DNA of 64,000 bases from Mycobacterium sp. JS623 (lineage in GTDB: Bacteria > Actinomycetota > Actinomycetes > Mycobacteriales > Mycobacteriaceae). Within the stretch, counting starts at the first letter, position 1; the number at the start of each line of letters is the position of its first letter. The stretch lies in contig NC_019966.1 in assembly GCF_000328565.1 (NCBI RefSeq), forward strand, positions 3,534,001 to 3,598,000, given 5' to 3'. Below are positions 44,432 to 53,442 of this stretch, piece after piece. The position numbers and the translations under genes are program-made. Under the pieces are notes generated by a model. That model made no database searches and was not told the DNA's origin. It saw only the letters and a list, made by a program, of their open reading frames with translations.

Positions 44432-45843
44432 CGAAAACCGCCGTCGTCGTGGGGGCCGGGCCGAACGGCCTGGCCGCCGCGGTCGCCCTCGCCAAGGCGG
44501 GCATCCAGGTCACTGTGCTGGAAGCCGCCGACGAGATCGGCGGCGGCACCCGCAGCAGCGAGGCCATCATTCCCGGTCTGCTGCACGACCACTGCTCCGC
44601 GATCCACCCGATGGCGGTCGGCTCACAGTTTCTCGCAGGGCTGGGCCTGGACCGGTACGGCCTGTCGTGGCGCCTGCCCGAGATCGACTGCGTACACCCC
44701 CTCGACGCGGGTAGCGCGGGGGTGCTGTACCGCTCGGTCGACACCACGGCCGACGGGTTGGGTGTCGACGGCACGCGATGGCGGCGACTGTTCGGCAAGA
44801 CATCGGCCAGTTTCGATGCGTTGGCCGAGGACATCATGGGTCCGCTGCTGCGGGTGCCGCAGCATCCGCTGGCGTTGGCTCGGTTTGGTGCGCCCACCGT
44901 CTTACCGGCGTCCGCCCTCGCCCGGATGTTTCGCACCGCCGAGGCCCGCGCGTTGTTCGGAGGTGTTGCGGCGCATGCCTTTCGGCCGTTGCACTACCCG
45001 ATGACATCAGCGATCGGCCTGGGCATACTCACCGCGGGACACCGGCACGGATGGCCGGTCGCGGCAGGTGGGTCGCAGTCCATCACCAACGCGTTGGCGG
45101 CGCTGCTTTCCGATCTCGGCGGCAAGGTCGAAACGGGCACGCGGATCACGTCGGCCTCGCAACTGCCGCCCGCCGACGTGACGATGTTCGATCTGGCGCC
45201 CGAAGCCGTCGCGCGAATTCTCGGCGATCGCCTTCCGTCGCGGGTTGCCCGCGCCTACAGGCGGTTTCGTCAGGGACCTGGCGCGTTCAAGGTGGACTTC
45301 GCGGTGGAAGGCGGTGTGCCGTGGACCAACTCTGCCGCCCAAAAGGCCGGCACCGTTCACGTCGCGGGCAGCTATGCGGAGCTCGCCAGGAAGGAGCGCG
45401 ACATCCATGCTGGACGGATGCCCGAGCGGCCCTTCGTCCTTGTCGGCCAGCAGTACCTCGCCGACCCACAGCGGTCCGCCGGAAACGTTCACCCGCTGTG
45501 GACGTACGCGCATGTGCCGAACGGATATTCGGGCGACGCGACGGAAGCGATCATCGCCCAGATCGAGCGCTTCGCGCCGGGCTTCCGCGACCGGATCGTC
45601 GGCAAAGCAGTGCGCACCACCATGCAAATGTCGACTTACAACCCAAATTTCGTCGGCGGCGACATCATGACCGGCTCCAAGGACATCCGCCAGCTCACAT
45701 TCGGACCGCGAGTCACCTTGTCGCCCTATGAGGTTGGTGTTCCTGGCATGTACATCTGCTCGGCGGCCACCCCTCCGGGCCCCGGCGCACACGGCATGTG
45801 CGGAGCCAATGCCTCCCACGTCGCTCTGTCCGTACTCAGCTGA
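44428..45843 (+). CDS. Phytoene-dehydrogenase-like FAD oxidoreductase
   Basis: 471 residues. FAD Rossmann motif AVVVGAGPNGLAAAVALAKA with the acidic VLEAADEIGGGTRSSE; C-terminal GMYICSAATPPGPGAHGMCG, typical of CrtI/RetSat-like flavoproteins. No signal. Its start overlaps the DUF3556 stop (ATGA). No other carotenoid genes are nearby, so it more likely desaturates or saturates a lipid delivered by the FadD/DUF3556 pair (inference). Confidence 0.88.
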   Translation: MTKTAVVVGAGPNGLAAAVALAKAGIQVTVLEAADEIGGGTRSSEAIIPGLLHDHCSAIHPMAVGSQFLAGLGLDRYGLSWRLPEIDCVHPLDAGSAGVLYRSVDTTADGLGVDGTRWRRLFGKTSASFDALAEDIMGPLLRVPQHPLALARFGAPTVLPASALARMFRTAEARALFGGVAAHAFRPLHYPMTSAIGLGILTAGHRHGWPVAAGGSQSITNALAALLSDLGGKVETGTRITSASQLPPADVTMFDLAPEAVARILGDRLPSRVARAYRRFRQGPGAFKVDFAVEGGVPWTNSAAQKAGTVHVAGSYAELARKERDIHAGRMPERPFVLVGQQYLADPQRSAGNVHPLWTYAHVPNGYSGDATEAIIAQIERFAPGFRDRIVGKAVRTTMQMSTYNPNFVGGDIMTGSKDIRQLTFGPRVTLSPYEVGVPGMYICSAATPPGPGAHGMCGANASHVALSVLS

Positions 45844-45895
45844 CCACATCGAGGGGATTGCACCTCAACGGCCCGGCTACCACGACTACAAGTCG

Positions 45896-46489
45896 TCATT
45901 CGTTGACGAGCAGGTCTAGGGCAGCGAGGCGGCCACCGGCCTGTTGCAGTCGCCCACCATCGTCGAGGCCGCCGAGATCGAGCGGCGCGTAGCCGAGCTC
46001 GGCTATTAGGCTCTGAACCTTCTGCTTTGACGTGACATCGTCGCCGGAAACGAACAACACGCGTTTCGCGTCGCCCTGTCGAGGTCCCTTTTCGAAATTC
46101 GTCATAGCGATGGAGTTGAACGCTTTGACCACGCGGGCGCCGGGGGCGTGTTCGGCGACAATGGCGCTTGCGCTTCTGCCTGCGAGATCAGCCAGTTATA
46201 GGGGATCGAACGTGACGAAGGGGTTCGTGGCGTCGATCAGGATTCGGCCTCGCCAATTGGGCAGCGGGTCGAGTGTGTCCGGAACTGCAAGCCAGGGCAC
46301 CGCGAGCAGGACCAGCTCTTGCGCTGCGGCTTCGGTGATCGAGACGGCATCCGCACCGATGCTTTGCGCGACCGGTGTTAGCGCATCTGGGCCGCGCTTG
46401 CTGGAAAGCATGACGTGATGTCCGGCAGTGGTCAATCGCCGCCCGACCGCGAGGCCGACGTTTCCTGCTCCGAGGATTCCGATTTTCAT
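45896..46489 (-). pseudogene. NADPH-dependent F420 reductase-like gene with one in-frame stop
   Basis: A full-length 198-codon frame interrupted by one TAA at 46196-46198. Before it: MKIGILGAGNVGLAVGRRL, an intact Rossmann motif, and ILIDATNPFVTFDPL; after it: LADLAGRSASAIVAEHAPGA and VVKAFNSIAMTNFEK in the same frame. A single C-to-T change (CAA to TAA) would explain it. The ribosome site AAGGAGA is intact. Resembles NAD(P)-binding reductases related to F420:NADP oxidoreductase. Either a recent nonsense mutation or a sequencing error. Confidence 0.8.
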
Positions 46490-46790
46490 GGTTGTCTCCT
46501 TTTGAGTTGGCTGCGGATGGTGACTGGAGCGCCGGGCCGGCGACGAAACCCCTTGAGGGTGAGGTTCCCATCGAGCAAGCAGGCCTCGCCGTTGGGTCGA
46601 ACCGAAGTATCTATTTCCGCCGCACAGCGGCTGTGCTGTCCGGCGCGATAGTGATTGTGCCGCTGATGGTTTCGAACCTGCCATGCACCATACTCACCAT
46701 CAGAGGGCGAGTCGAGAAATCGATCGACGAGTGGACGGGGTCGATTGGCCACGTACCAACTCCGATCGGGTTGGTCACTGCTGTTGTCAT
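46486..46790 (-). pseudogene. YceI-family gene with internal deletion and frameshift
   Basis: Leftward from the ATG at 46790: TWPIDPVHSSIDFSTRPLMV then SMVHGRFETISGTITIAPDS, the opening of a YceI lipocalin-like domain. It stops at a TAG, but another frame continues with TSVRPNGEACLLDGNLTLKG and ends in an ATGA overlap with the next pseudogene. About 305 bases remain, against ~530 for a whole yceI gene, and the two frames differ, so the middle is deleted. YceI proteins bind polyisoprenoid-like lipids. Confidence 0.65.
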
Positions 46791-47032
46791 TCTTGGGCTT
46801 CCAATCTTGTCTGGGTCTCACACCTCGACCCCTGCGTGGGTTCAACCGGACTTCGGTCGGCTTTATTTCCTTTGTTTCCAAAGCGGTTAATGTATTTCCA
46901 GGCGATCGCCGTCTCCGTCCTGCTGAAAAAATCGAGTCCGTTCGGCGACGTGGCGGACGGTTCGCAGGCGTCGCGATGATGCTGGTTGGCGCAGTAGGGT
47001 TGGCAGTGTAATGCCATCGCGCTCAACCCCAT

Positions 47033-47557
47033 TCATCCCGGCGGCAATAGCGAGTTGGTGAGACTCGCCTGTAGGTGTTCCAACGCCGCCGTGAACGGCG
47101 CAAGCAGCTCATCAGGCAAGGGATCGAAGAACAACCTCCTGACCAACATGGCATGCCCAGGCGCGGCCGCAACGATGACGCTCATCCCTTCCTCGGTCAA
47201 GACAACGTCGGTCGCCCTTCGGTCGAGTTCGGACTGGACCCGTTCGGTGAGACCGCGTTCACACAGTCGCCTCAGATGGTGTGACAGACGACTACGCTCC
47301 CAGCAGATGACCGTGGCCAGGTCGGTGACCTTCAGCTTGCGGTTCGGCGCGACGCTCAATGCGCAGAGCACGTGGTAGTCAGCCAGCGAGAGAGCACTGT
47401 CCTGTTGTAGCTGGCGGTTGATCTCATAGTTCATCCGCAGCTGCACACGCATGTAGGCAGCCCGTGTGCGTTGTTGTGACCGCGACAACCATGGACCGTC
47501 GCCAGGGTTGGAGCAGCGCACGCGTGACACTTTGGACATCCTTACTGGATATTTCAC
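47033..47557 (-). CDS. MarR-family regulator (paralogue 1)
   Basis: 174 residues. MarR winged helix: LSLADYHVLCALSVAPNRKL, KVTDLATVICWERSRLSHHL, RRLCERGLTERVQSELDRRA. Very similar to the protein at 53443-53949. A GTG at 47557 has GGTGG upstream; an ATG at 47539 is an alternative. Divergent from the MDR gene at 47714. Likely represses the redox genes between the two MarR genes. Confidence 0.87.
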   Translation of the reverse strand: MKYPVRMSKVSRVRCSNPGDGPWLSRSQQRTRAAYMRVQLRMNYEINRQLQQDSALSLADYHVLCALSVAPNRKLKVTDLATVICWERSRLSHHLRRLCERGLTERVQSELDRRATDVVLTEEGMSVIVAAAPGHAMLVRRLFFDPLPDELLAPFTAALEHLQASLTNSLLPPG

Positions 47558-47679
47558 GTTTTCACCACCGCGGCTCGCTGCAAGGCGCCTGCGCCGATTT
47601 ATGATCCTGCTGGGCTGTTTTCGCGGTCGAAACGGTGGCTCACCAGATTCTACCGGAATACGTGCACGTTTCTATTAGT

Positions 47680-47689
47680 TGACATGTCA
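47680..47689. promoter_or_regulatory. Palindrome between MarR and the MDR gene
   Basis: TGACATGTCA is a perfect 10-base palindrome in the 156-base divergent spacer, 25 bases before the MDR start codon. The position suits a MarR operator. Confidence 0.4.
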
Positions 47690-47713
47690 CGTAGCACTAT
47701 TAAGGTGGTGATC

Positions 47714-48640
47714 ATGTCAAGAGCAGTGCAGTTCGACTCGTACGGCGGCGTCGACGTCCTGGAGGTGCGCGACGTGCCCCGCCCAGTGCCGGGCGCCGGC
47801 GAAGCGCTGATCGAAGTAAAGGCAGCCGGTATCAATATCAGCGAGGCGGCGATTCGTTCGGGTGCCGTGCGCGACATATTTCCCGCGACTTTTCCCTCCG
47901 GGCAGGGCAGCGACCTGGCGGGAGTGGTGACCGAACTCGGTTCCGGCGTCGACGGTTTCGCCTTGGGCGATGAGGTCATCGGATTCTCCAATCGACGGTC
48001 CAGCCACGCCGAGTACGTGACCGTGCCCGCGACCCAGTTGGCGCCAAAGCCCGCTGCAGTCCCCTGGGAGGTGGCCGGTTCGCTGTTCGTCGCGGGCGCC
48101 ACCGCCTATGGCGCGGTGCGGGCCGTGCGGCTGGCGCCGGGCGAGACGGTGGCCATCGCCGGTGCGGCGGGTGGCGTCGGTTCGATCGCGGTTCAGCTCG
48201 CCCAGCGCGCTGGTGCCACAGTCCTCGGCATTGCCGGGCCGTCCAACGATGCCTGGCTCACCGACCACGGCGCGGTCCCCGTCAATTACGGTGATGATCT
48301 ACCCGCCCGGTTGCGCGCTGCGGCGCCCTCCGGACGCATCGACGCGCTGCTGGACTTCTTCGGCGACGGGTATGTCGCGATGGCGGTCGAGGAGCTCACG
48401 GTTCCTCGCGAAAGAATCGATACCATCGCCGATTTCGCTGCCGTGGAGCGGTTCGGGGTGCTGTCCGCAGGAGGTGCGGATGCCGCAACCGCAGCGGTGC
48501 TCGCAGAGTTGGCTGACCTCGTCGCACGAGGTCAGCTGGATGTTCCGATTGCCGGAGTTTTCACCCTCGGCGATGTGCGCAACGCGTATCGGGAGCTCGA
48601 AAAGCGCCACACACGCGGCAAATTGGTCCTACTACCGTAA
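47714..48640 (+). CDS. NADP-dependent MDR, quinone-oxidoreductase-like
   Basis: 308 residues. GroES-like start MSRAVQFDSYGGVDVLEV, NADPH motif ETVAIAGAAGGVGSIAVQLA, end LEKRHTRGKLVLLP. No zinc-binding cysteines, so it belongs with quinone oxidoreductases/zeta-crystallins that reduce electrophilic quinones or enones. AAGGTGG precedes the ATG at 47714. Followed 19 bases later by the DDN-like gene; divergent from MarR, which probably controls it. Confidence 0.9.
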   Translation: MSRAVQFDSYGGVDVLEVRDVPRPVPGAGEALIEVKAAGINISEAAIRSGAVRDIFPATFPSGQGSDLAGVVTELGSGVDGFALGDEVIGFSNRRSSHAEYVTVPATQLAPKPAAVPWEVAGSLFVAGATAYGAVRAVRLAPGETVAIAGAAGGVGSIAVQLAQRAGATVLGIAGPSNDAWLTDHGAVPVNYGDDLPARLRAAAPSGRIDALLDFFGDGYVAMAVEELTVPRERIDTIADFAAVERFGVLSAGGADAATAAVLAELADLVARGQLDVPIAGVFTLGDVRNAYRELEKRHTRGKLVLLP

Positions 48641-48659
48641 ATCATGTGAGGAGCACCCA

Positions 48660-49088
48660 ATGAGCGACGGCAATGACTTCAACCAGCGCAACATCGCCGA
48701 GTTCCGCTCGAACCACGGCCGCGTCAGCGGCCCATTCGAGGGGGCACCGATCTTGCTAATGCATACCGTGGGTGCACGCAGCGGGGAGCCGCGTACCAGC
48801 ATCATGATGTACCTCGACGACGGCGACCGATATCTAGTGTTCGCCTCGAGCGCGGGTGCCGATAAAAACCCCGCCTGGTACTGGAACCTGAAGGCCAACC
48901 CCGACGTCCGCATCGAGGTCGGCGACGACATTCTCGACGTGCATGCCAACGAGTTGCAGGGCGCCGAGCGGGACGAGAAGTACGCGATTCAGGCCGAGCG
49001 GTATCCGGGTTTCGCCGAGTACGAACGTATGACGTCTCGGATCATCCCTGTCATAGCGCTCACTCCTACTGACGGGGCGGGATCATGA
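48660..49088 (+). CDS. Deazaflavin (F420)-dependent nitroreductase-family protein (DDN-like)
   Basis: 142 residues of the split-barrel DUF385 family: ILLMHTVGARSGEPRTSIMM, DRYLVFASSAGADKNPAWYW, NLKANPDVRIEVGD. These bind F420 and reduce quinones, nitro compounds and other electrophiles. GAGGAG precedes the ATG. Its 3' end overlaps the methyltransferase start (49085-49088). Confidence 0.9.
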   Translation: MSDGNDFNQRNIAEFRSNHGRVSGPFEGAPILLMHTVGARSGEPRTSIMMYLDDGDRYLVFASSAGADKNPAWYWNLKANPDVRIEVGDDILDVHANELQGAERDEKYAIQAERYPGFAEYERMTSRIIPVIALTPTDGAGS

Positions 49089-49768
49089 CTGAGACAGGAT
49101 GTTCCACGCAGGAATCTGTCGGTGTGCCGCACATTGACTTTGACGCCCTTTACCGTGGCGTTAGCCCAGGCGGGGGTATGGCACCGATGACCACGGCGCC
49201 CTGGGATACCAAGGAGCCCAACACGAATGTCGTTGCGTGGCAGACCGACGGCTGGGTGCACGGCGACGTGCTCGACATCGGCTGCGGCCTCGGCGACAAT
49301 GCCATCTACCTGGCGAAGAACGGGTACACGGTGACCGGGTTGGACATCTCCCCCACCGCGCTGGTCACCGCCGAGCAGCGCGCCAAGGACGCGGGAGTCG
49401 ACGTGACGTTCGCGGTGGCCGACTCCACCAGGCTCGACGGCTACACCGACGCGTTCGACACCGTCATCGACAGCGGCCTGTTCCACAGCCTCGATGGCGA
49501 CGGCCGACGTAGCTATGCCGCAGCCGTGCACCGCGCCACCCGGCCCGGAGCCACCCTGTTGCTCAGTTGCTTCTCCGACGCCAACCTGGTGGGCCAGCAA
49601 TGGCCACGGCCGGCGGTTTCCGAACAGACGCTGCGCGACGTCCTCGGCAGCGCCGGTTGGGACATCGTTTATCTGGAGGCCGCCACGGTACGGGGCGCGT
49701 TGGACGGCGGCCCGCAGGCCGACATGGCGTTCTGGTACCTCCGCGCGCAACGGCGCCAATTCGCTTGA
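49085..49768 (+). CDS. Class I SAM-dependent methyltransferase
   Basis: 227 residues. SAM motif I is VLDIGCGLGDNAIYLAKNG, with GLDISPTAL and DTVIDSGLFHSL following. Resembles the thiopurine/small-molecule methyltransferase group. Coupled to the DDN-like gene by an ATGA overlap. Target unknown; with the MDR and DDN-like proteins it may modify quinone-type or xenobiotic compounds. Confidence 0.85.
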   Translation: MTETGCSTQESVGVPHIDFDALYRGVSPGGGMAPMTTAPWDTKEPNTNVVAWQTDGWVHGDVLDIGCGLGDNAIYLAKNGYTVTGLDISPTALVTAEQRAKDAGVDVTFAVADSTRLDGYTDAFDTVIDSGLFHSLDGDGRRSYAAAVHRATRPGATLLLSCFSDANLVGQQWPRPAVSEQTLRDVLGSAGWDIVYLEAATVRGALDGGPQADMAFWYLRAQRRQFA

Positions 49769-49807
49769 TACCCACGCGATCGGATCCAGCAAGTTGTGGC
49801 GTAGTGG

Positions 49808-50296
49808 CTACTCCGTGACCAGTGCGCGGGTCTCGGTCCAATCGACCATCAGCTTGCGCTGGCTGAAGTACCAGACGCCATCCTGTTTGACGAACGTATC
49901 GAGGTAACGGATCGCGGCAATCATCAGACTGCGCCGTGTGCCCTCGACTTTGAGGTGGTGAGCCAAGCAGTAGGTGATGCCCGTGGCGTTCTGCCCGTCG
50001 AGCATCGTGCTGCTTTGACCGTTGAAATGCATCGTGGCCTCGTAGACGTTGAGTTCGTCGAATACCGGAGCGAGCGCCGCACGTCCCTGAATATGTTGAG
50101 CCGGTTGCGAACTACTCGCGTCCATGTACACCTGAAAATCAGTGTCTTCGGTGAAGAGTGCCATCTGGCTGTTGGCATCACGCCGATCGGCACAGTATGC
50201 GTAGGCGTCGACCAATTCTCGGATCGCCACCCTGTCGGCCATCTCTTGAAGCGAAAAGTCCACGTGCGCAGCGCGACGGAAATCCCCAGATGTCAT
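49808..50296 (-). CDS. SnoaL-like (NTF2-fold) protein
   Basis: 162 residues. VAIRELVDAYAYCADRRDAN then QMALFTEDTDFQVYMDASS fits SnoaL_4-type domains, often found in isomerases and dehydratases or as ring-hydroxylating-oxygenase partners. AAGGAAAAG precedes the ATG at 50296. Divergent from a truncated NTF2-fold gene. Confidence 0.8.
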   Translation of the reverse strand: MTSGDFRRAAHVDFSLQEMADRVAIRELVDAYAYCADRRDANSQMALFTEDTDFQVYMDASSSQPAQHIQGRAALAPVFDELNVYEATMHFNGQSSTMLDGQNATGITYCLAHHLKVEGTRRSLMIAAIRYLDTFVKQDGVWYFSQRKLMVDWTETRALVTE

Positions 50297-50409
50297 AGCT
50301 TTTCCTTCTCGTGAAAGGCCGACCGATTGACACACCACGCGACGGTCCCTACGGTGATGTTACGTGATAAATCATTTAATGGTCGATATCTAGCGGAGAA
50401 ATCAAGGGT

Positions 50410-50619
50410 GTGTTTCCGATCAGCGCCACTATCAGCGAGTTGATGCACGCCAAACTTCTCGAGGTCTTCAACGAGCGTGATTCCGCGCGTCGGTCTACTG
50501 CGATCGCGCGGATCTACGCCGACGACATCCGGACCGACGACGATGGTGTCACCACCGCCCACGCGGCCAGCGAGACTTCCATTCAGTTGATCTATCACGT
50601 AATCTCACAGATGCTATGA
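50410..50619 (+). pseudogene. Truncated SnoaL/NTF2-fold fragment
   Basis: 69 codons from a GTG. ISELMHAKLLEVFNERDSAR then STAIARIYADDIRTDDDGV is the first third of a SnoaL-like domain; the sequence ends soon after. Much shorter than the usual ~120-130 residues. Probably a 3'-deleted gene. Confidence 0.55.
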
Positions 50620-50650
50620 GTCTTTGGCCGACAGCTAACGGAAGGCAGTC

Positions 50651-51214
50651 ATGACAGAGCTGACGATAGCGATCATCGCGGGCAGCACCCGCCCGGGACG
50701 CCACGCCAGCGCGGTCGCCGAGTGGATACTCGAGCAGGCAGCGGAACGCCGGGGTGTCCGCTACGACATCGTCGACCTCATCGACCATCCCCTGCCGCTG
50801 TTTGATGAAGTCATGCCGCCCAGCTTCGGGCACTACCAGAATGAACACACCAAGGCTTGGGCGGCGACGATCGCGCCTTACGACGGATTCGTCTTCGTCA
50901 GCCCCGAGTACAACCACTCGACGTCCGCGGCGCTCAAGAATGCCCTCGACTATCTATATGCCGAATGGCAGAACAAGGCTGCCGCTTTCGCGGCTTACGG
51001 GTCGCTGTCTGGGGCGCGCGCCGTTGAGCACCTGCGTTTGATCTGCGCCGAGTTGCAGATGGCAACTGTTCGCCAACAACTATCTTTCTCGTTGTTCACT
51101 GACTTCGAGGACTTCACTGCCTTCATTCCGGTGGCAGTACACAAGGATTCGGCCGTCGTCATGTTCGATCAGCTCGAAAGTTGGGCAGGTGCGTTGAAGC
51201 CACTGCGCTCCTGA
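50651..51214 (+). CDS. NADPH-dependent FMN reductase
   Basis: 187 residues, flavodoxin-like. FMN phosphate loop IIAGSTRPGRHASAVAEWIL and VFVSPEYNHSTSAALKNALD are the family signatures. Reduces flavins, quinones or chromate-type oxidants with NADPH. Next downstream is an aldo/keto reductase. Confidence 0.9.
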   Translation: MTELTIAIIAGSTRPGRHASAVAEWILEQAAERRGVRYDIVDLIDHPLPLFDEVMPPSFGHYQNEHTKAWAATIAPYDGFVFVSPEYNHSTSAALKNALDYLYAEWQNKAAAFAAYGSLSGARAVEHLRLICAELQMATVRQQLSFSLFTDFEDFTAFIPVAVHKDSAVVMFDQLESWAGALKPLRS

Positions 51215-51285
51215 ACATCTCGCTAGCGAGGCCCGGCGCGAAATCACTGGCGCCGAGGACGCGACATGTGCGGAGGACGAAAGCA

Positions 51286-52173
51286 ATGAACACACTGACC
51301 GGTGACAGCTACCGCCTTGGAGATAGGGCCGTGCACCGTGTCGGGTACGGTGCGATGCAACTGGCCGGAGATGGTGTCTTCGGTCCACCCCGGGATCGCG
51401 ACGAAGCGATCGCAGTGCTGCGCGCCGCCGTGATTGCCGGTGTCGATCACATTGACACCGCCCAGTACTACGGGCCCGGGGTGGTCAACCAGTTGATCCG
51501 GGAAGCGCTCTACCCCTACCCCGACAATCTGGCTCTGGTGAGCAAGGTTGCCGCACGCCGAGACGACTTTGGCGCGGTCCTGCGCTACGACGACCCCGAC
51601 CAGCTCCGTGCCGGCATCGAAGACAATCTTGCGACCCTAGGTGTCGAGCAGCTCGCCGCGGTGAATCTGCGTGTGATGGACAACGCTGTGCCTGACGAAA
51701 GGTTCGTCGAGCAGATCGAAGCGTTGGTGGCTGCGCGTGACGAAGGCTTGATCGCCGGCATCGGCATCAGCAACGTGACACACCGACACCTGCTGCGCGC
51801 CGTCGAAGTCACCGAGATCGTGTGCGTGCAGAACGCATACAACCTGGCGGATCGATCCTCGGAGCCCGTCCTCAAGGAGTGTGCCACCCGAGGCATCGCC
51901 TTCGTTCCGTTTTGCCCACTGGGCTGGCCGAAGAGCCAACACGATGCGATCCGCACCAACCCGATCGTCACCAGCATCGCTGCGAGCCACGGCGCGACGC
52001 CCGTCCAGGTCGCACTGGCCTGGCTGCTGGCCGTTGCAGAAAACGTGCTGCTGATCCCGGGAACCAGTACCCGCGGCCACCTCGCGGAAAACCTTGCCGC
52101 GGGATCATTGTCGTTACGCGACGACGAAATCTCCAGTCTCAGCACGGCATTCGCGGTGCCGTCTATCAGCTGA
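51286..52173 (+). CDS. Aldo/keto reductase
   Basis: 295 residues. Catalytic Asp and Tyr in HIDTAQYYGPGVVN, Lys in LALVSKVAARRD; the TIM barrel continues with GIGISNVTHRHLLRA and the cofactor end LLIPGTSTRGHLAENL. GGAGG is upstream of the ATG at 51286. Followed by a DoxX gene in the same direction. Confidence 0.88.
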   Translation: MNTLTGDSYRLGDRAVHRVGYGAMQLAGDGVFGPPRDRDEAIAVLRAAVIAGVDHIDTAQYYGPGVVNQLIREALYPYPDNLALVSKVAARRDDFGAVLRYDDPDQLRAGIEDNLATLGVEQLAAVNLRVMDNAVPDERFVEQIEALVAARDEGLIAGIGISNVTHRHLLRAVEVTEIVCVQNAYNLADRSSEPVLKECATRGIAFVPFCPLGWPKSQHDAIRTNPIVTSIAASHGATPVQVALAWLLAVAENVLLIPGTSTRGHLAENLAAGSLSLRDDEISSLSTAFAVPSIS

Positions 52174-52196
52174 ATCCCTTCACTTAGGAGAACGCC

Positions 52197-52577
52197 GTGA
52201 ACATGGCTCTGTGGATTGTCACGATTGTCTTGGCCGTCGCCTTCCTCGGAAGCGGACTGATGAAGCAGTTCGTGCCCAAGGACAAGCTGGTCACTTCCGG
52301 CCAGGGCTGGGCTGCGGACTTCAGCCCGGCGAATATCCGACTGATCGGACTCGTCGAGATAGTCGGCGCCATTGGGCTCGTCTTACCGGCCGTCACTCAC
52401 ATCGCCCCAATCCTCGTCCCGATGGCGGCGATTGGATTGATCCTGGTGATGCTCGGCGCGGCGATCGTTCACGCGCGCCGCAGGGAGGTACCGAACGTCG
52501 CTGTCAATGTGGTGCTGCTCGCGCTGGCCGCGTTCGTGGTTTGGGGCAGACTCGGCTTATACGCATTCCCGTCCTAA
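52197..52577 (+). CDS. DoxX-like membrane protein
   Basis: 126 residues with four helices: VTIVLAVAFLGSGLMKQFVP, then LIGLVEIVGAIGLVLPAVTH fit DoxX-like (DoxX_2) proteins. GTG start with AGGAG upstream. Often linked to quinone or thiol redox. Co-directional with the aldo/keto reductase 23 bases upstream. Confidence 0.83.
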   Translation: MNMALWIVTIVLAVAFLGSGLMKQFVPKDKLVTSGQGWAADFSPANIRLIGLVEIVGAIGLVLPAVTHIAPILVPMAAIGLILVMLGAAIVHARRREVPNVAVNVVLLALAAFVVWGRLGLYAFPS

Positions 52578-52644
52578 CGGCTCACAGTTGCCAATAGGCG
52601 CATGACTTGGCCTGAAGACTAGGGAGGCTTTCGCCATAACGACA

Positions 52645-52998
52645 ATGCCCGCCGTCGTATTGACCGCCGAACGCGAAATCGTGCTGGAGGAACGCCCCTG
52701 CCCCACATTGCGACCCGACCAGGTCATCGTTGAAGTAGAACTGTGCGGGATCTGCGGGAGCGATCTTCACGCCGCTCTGATGCCGCAGGTTTATCACGGG
52801 GACTGCATTCTGGGTCACGAATCCACAGGCCACATAGTCGCAGTGGGAGCCGAGATAGCCGAATGGGTTGTCGGTCAACGCGTGGCGATCAACCCCAACG
52901 GAAACATCGTGACGCCGCTGTCGGACGCCTTGAGCGCATTCGACTTACTCCGCTCCGGCCGAATCATGAAAGCGCTCATCGCGCCAAGTCAGCAGTGA
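52645..52998 (+). pseudogene. Zinc alcohol dehydrogenase with internal deletion
   Basis: 117 codons. The first 90 match the N-terminal domain with catalytic-zinc motifs: VELCGICGSDLHAALMPQVY and LGHESTGHIVAVGAEIAEW. After RVAINPNGN it jumps straight to VTPLSDALSAFDLLRSGRIM, the C-terminal end of such enzymes. The whole Rossmann domain (about 200 residues) and structural zinc loop are missing, yet the frame is kept. The product cannot bind NAD(P). Confidence 0.8.
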
Positions 52999-53025
52999 CG
53001 GACACTCAGATCGACAGGGATAAAC

Positions 53026-53406
53026 ATGACTGATTCTGCACCGAACAACGCCGATCGAATTCGGACCTTGTTACAAGCCGTCGACAATGCTGACAACGAC
53101 ACGATTGCCACCTGCACGGCGAAAGACGTCCACTTCCGATTCGGAAACGCACCACCGACCAAGACCCGGTCGGAGCTACTCGCAGCAGCCGGTTCCTTCC
53201 GTGGCGCCATCGCCGCTCTGCGGCACACCATCCTCAACATGTGGGACGTCGACGGTGACACCGTGATCGCCACAATGGACGTTTACTACCGCCGACTGGA
53301 CGGCCGCGAGCTGAATCTGCCTTGCTGCAATATTTTTCGCGTAGACAACGGTCTAGTAGTCGACTATCTCATATACATGGATGTCAACCCGGTAACCGCG
53401 GCGTAG
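53026..53406 (+). CDS. SnoaL-like (NTF2-fold) protein
   Basis: 126 residues. IRTLLQAVDNADNDTIATCT then DVHFRFGNAPPTKTRSELLA and the end CNIFRVDNGLVVDYLIYMDV are typical of one-domain SnoaL proteins, which act on small ring compounds or as binding proteins. Ends before the second MarR gene, which is convergent. Confidence 0.82.
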   Translation: MTDSAPNNADRIRTLLQAVDNADNDTIATCTAKDVHFRFGNAPPTKTRSELLAAAGSFRGAIAALRHTILNMWDVDGDTVIATMDVYYRRLDGRELNLPCCNIFRVDNGLVVDYLIYMDVNPVTAA

Positions 53407-53442
53407 CGTCGTCCGGCGCCAGCCCGATTGCTGGGCGCGTCC

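Noticed and set aside
46492..46890. Rightward 132-codon frame
   Set aside because: It is antisense to the yceI-like pseudogene, whose reading explains the conservation.
47679..47703. Possible promoter TTGACA ... TATTAA before the MDR gene
   Set aside because: The spacer is only 13 bases, too short for a standard promoter; the palindrome was kept as a possible operator instead.
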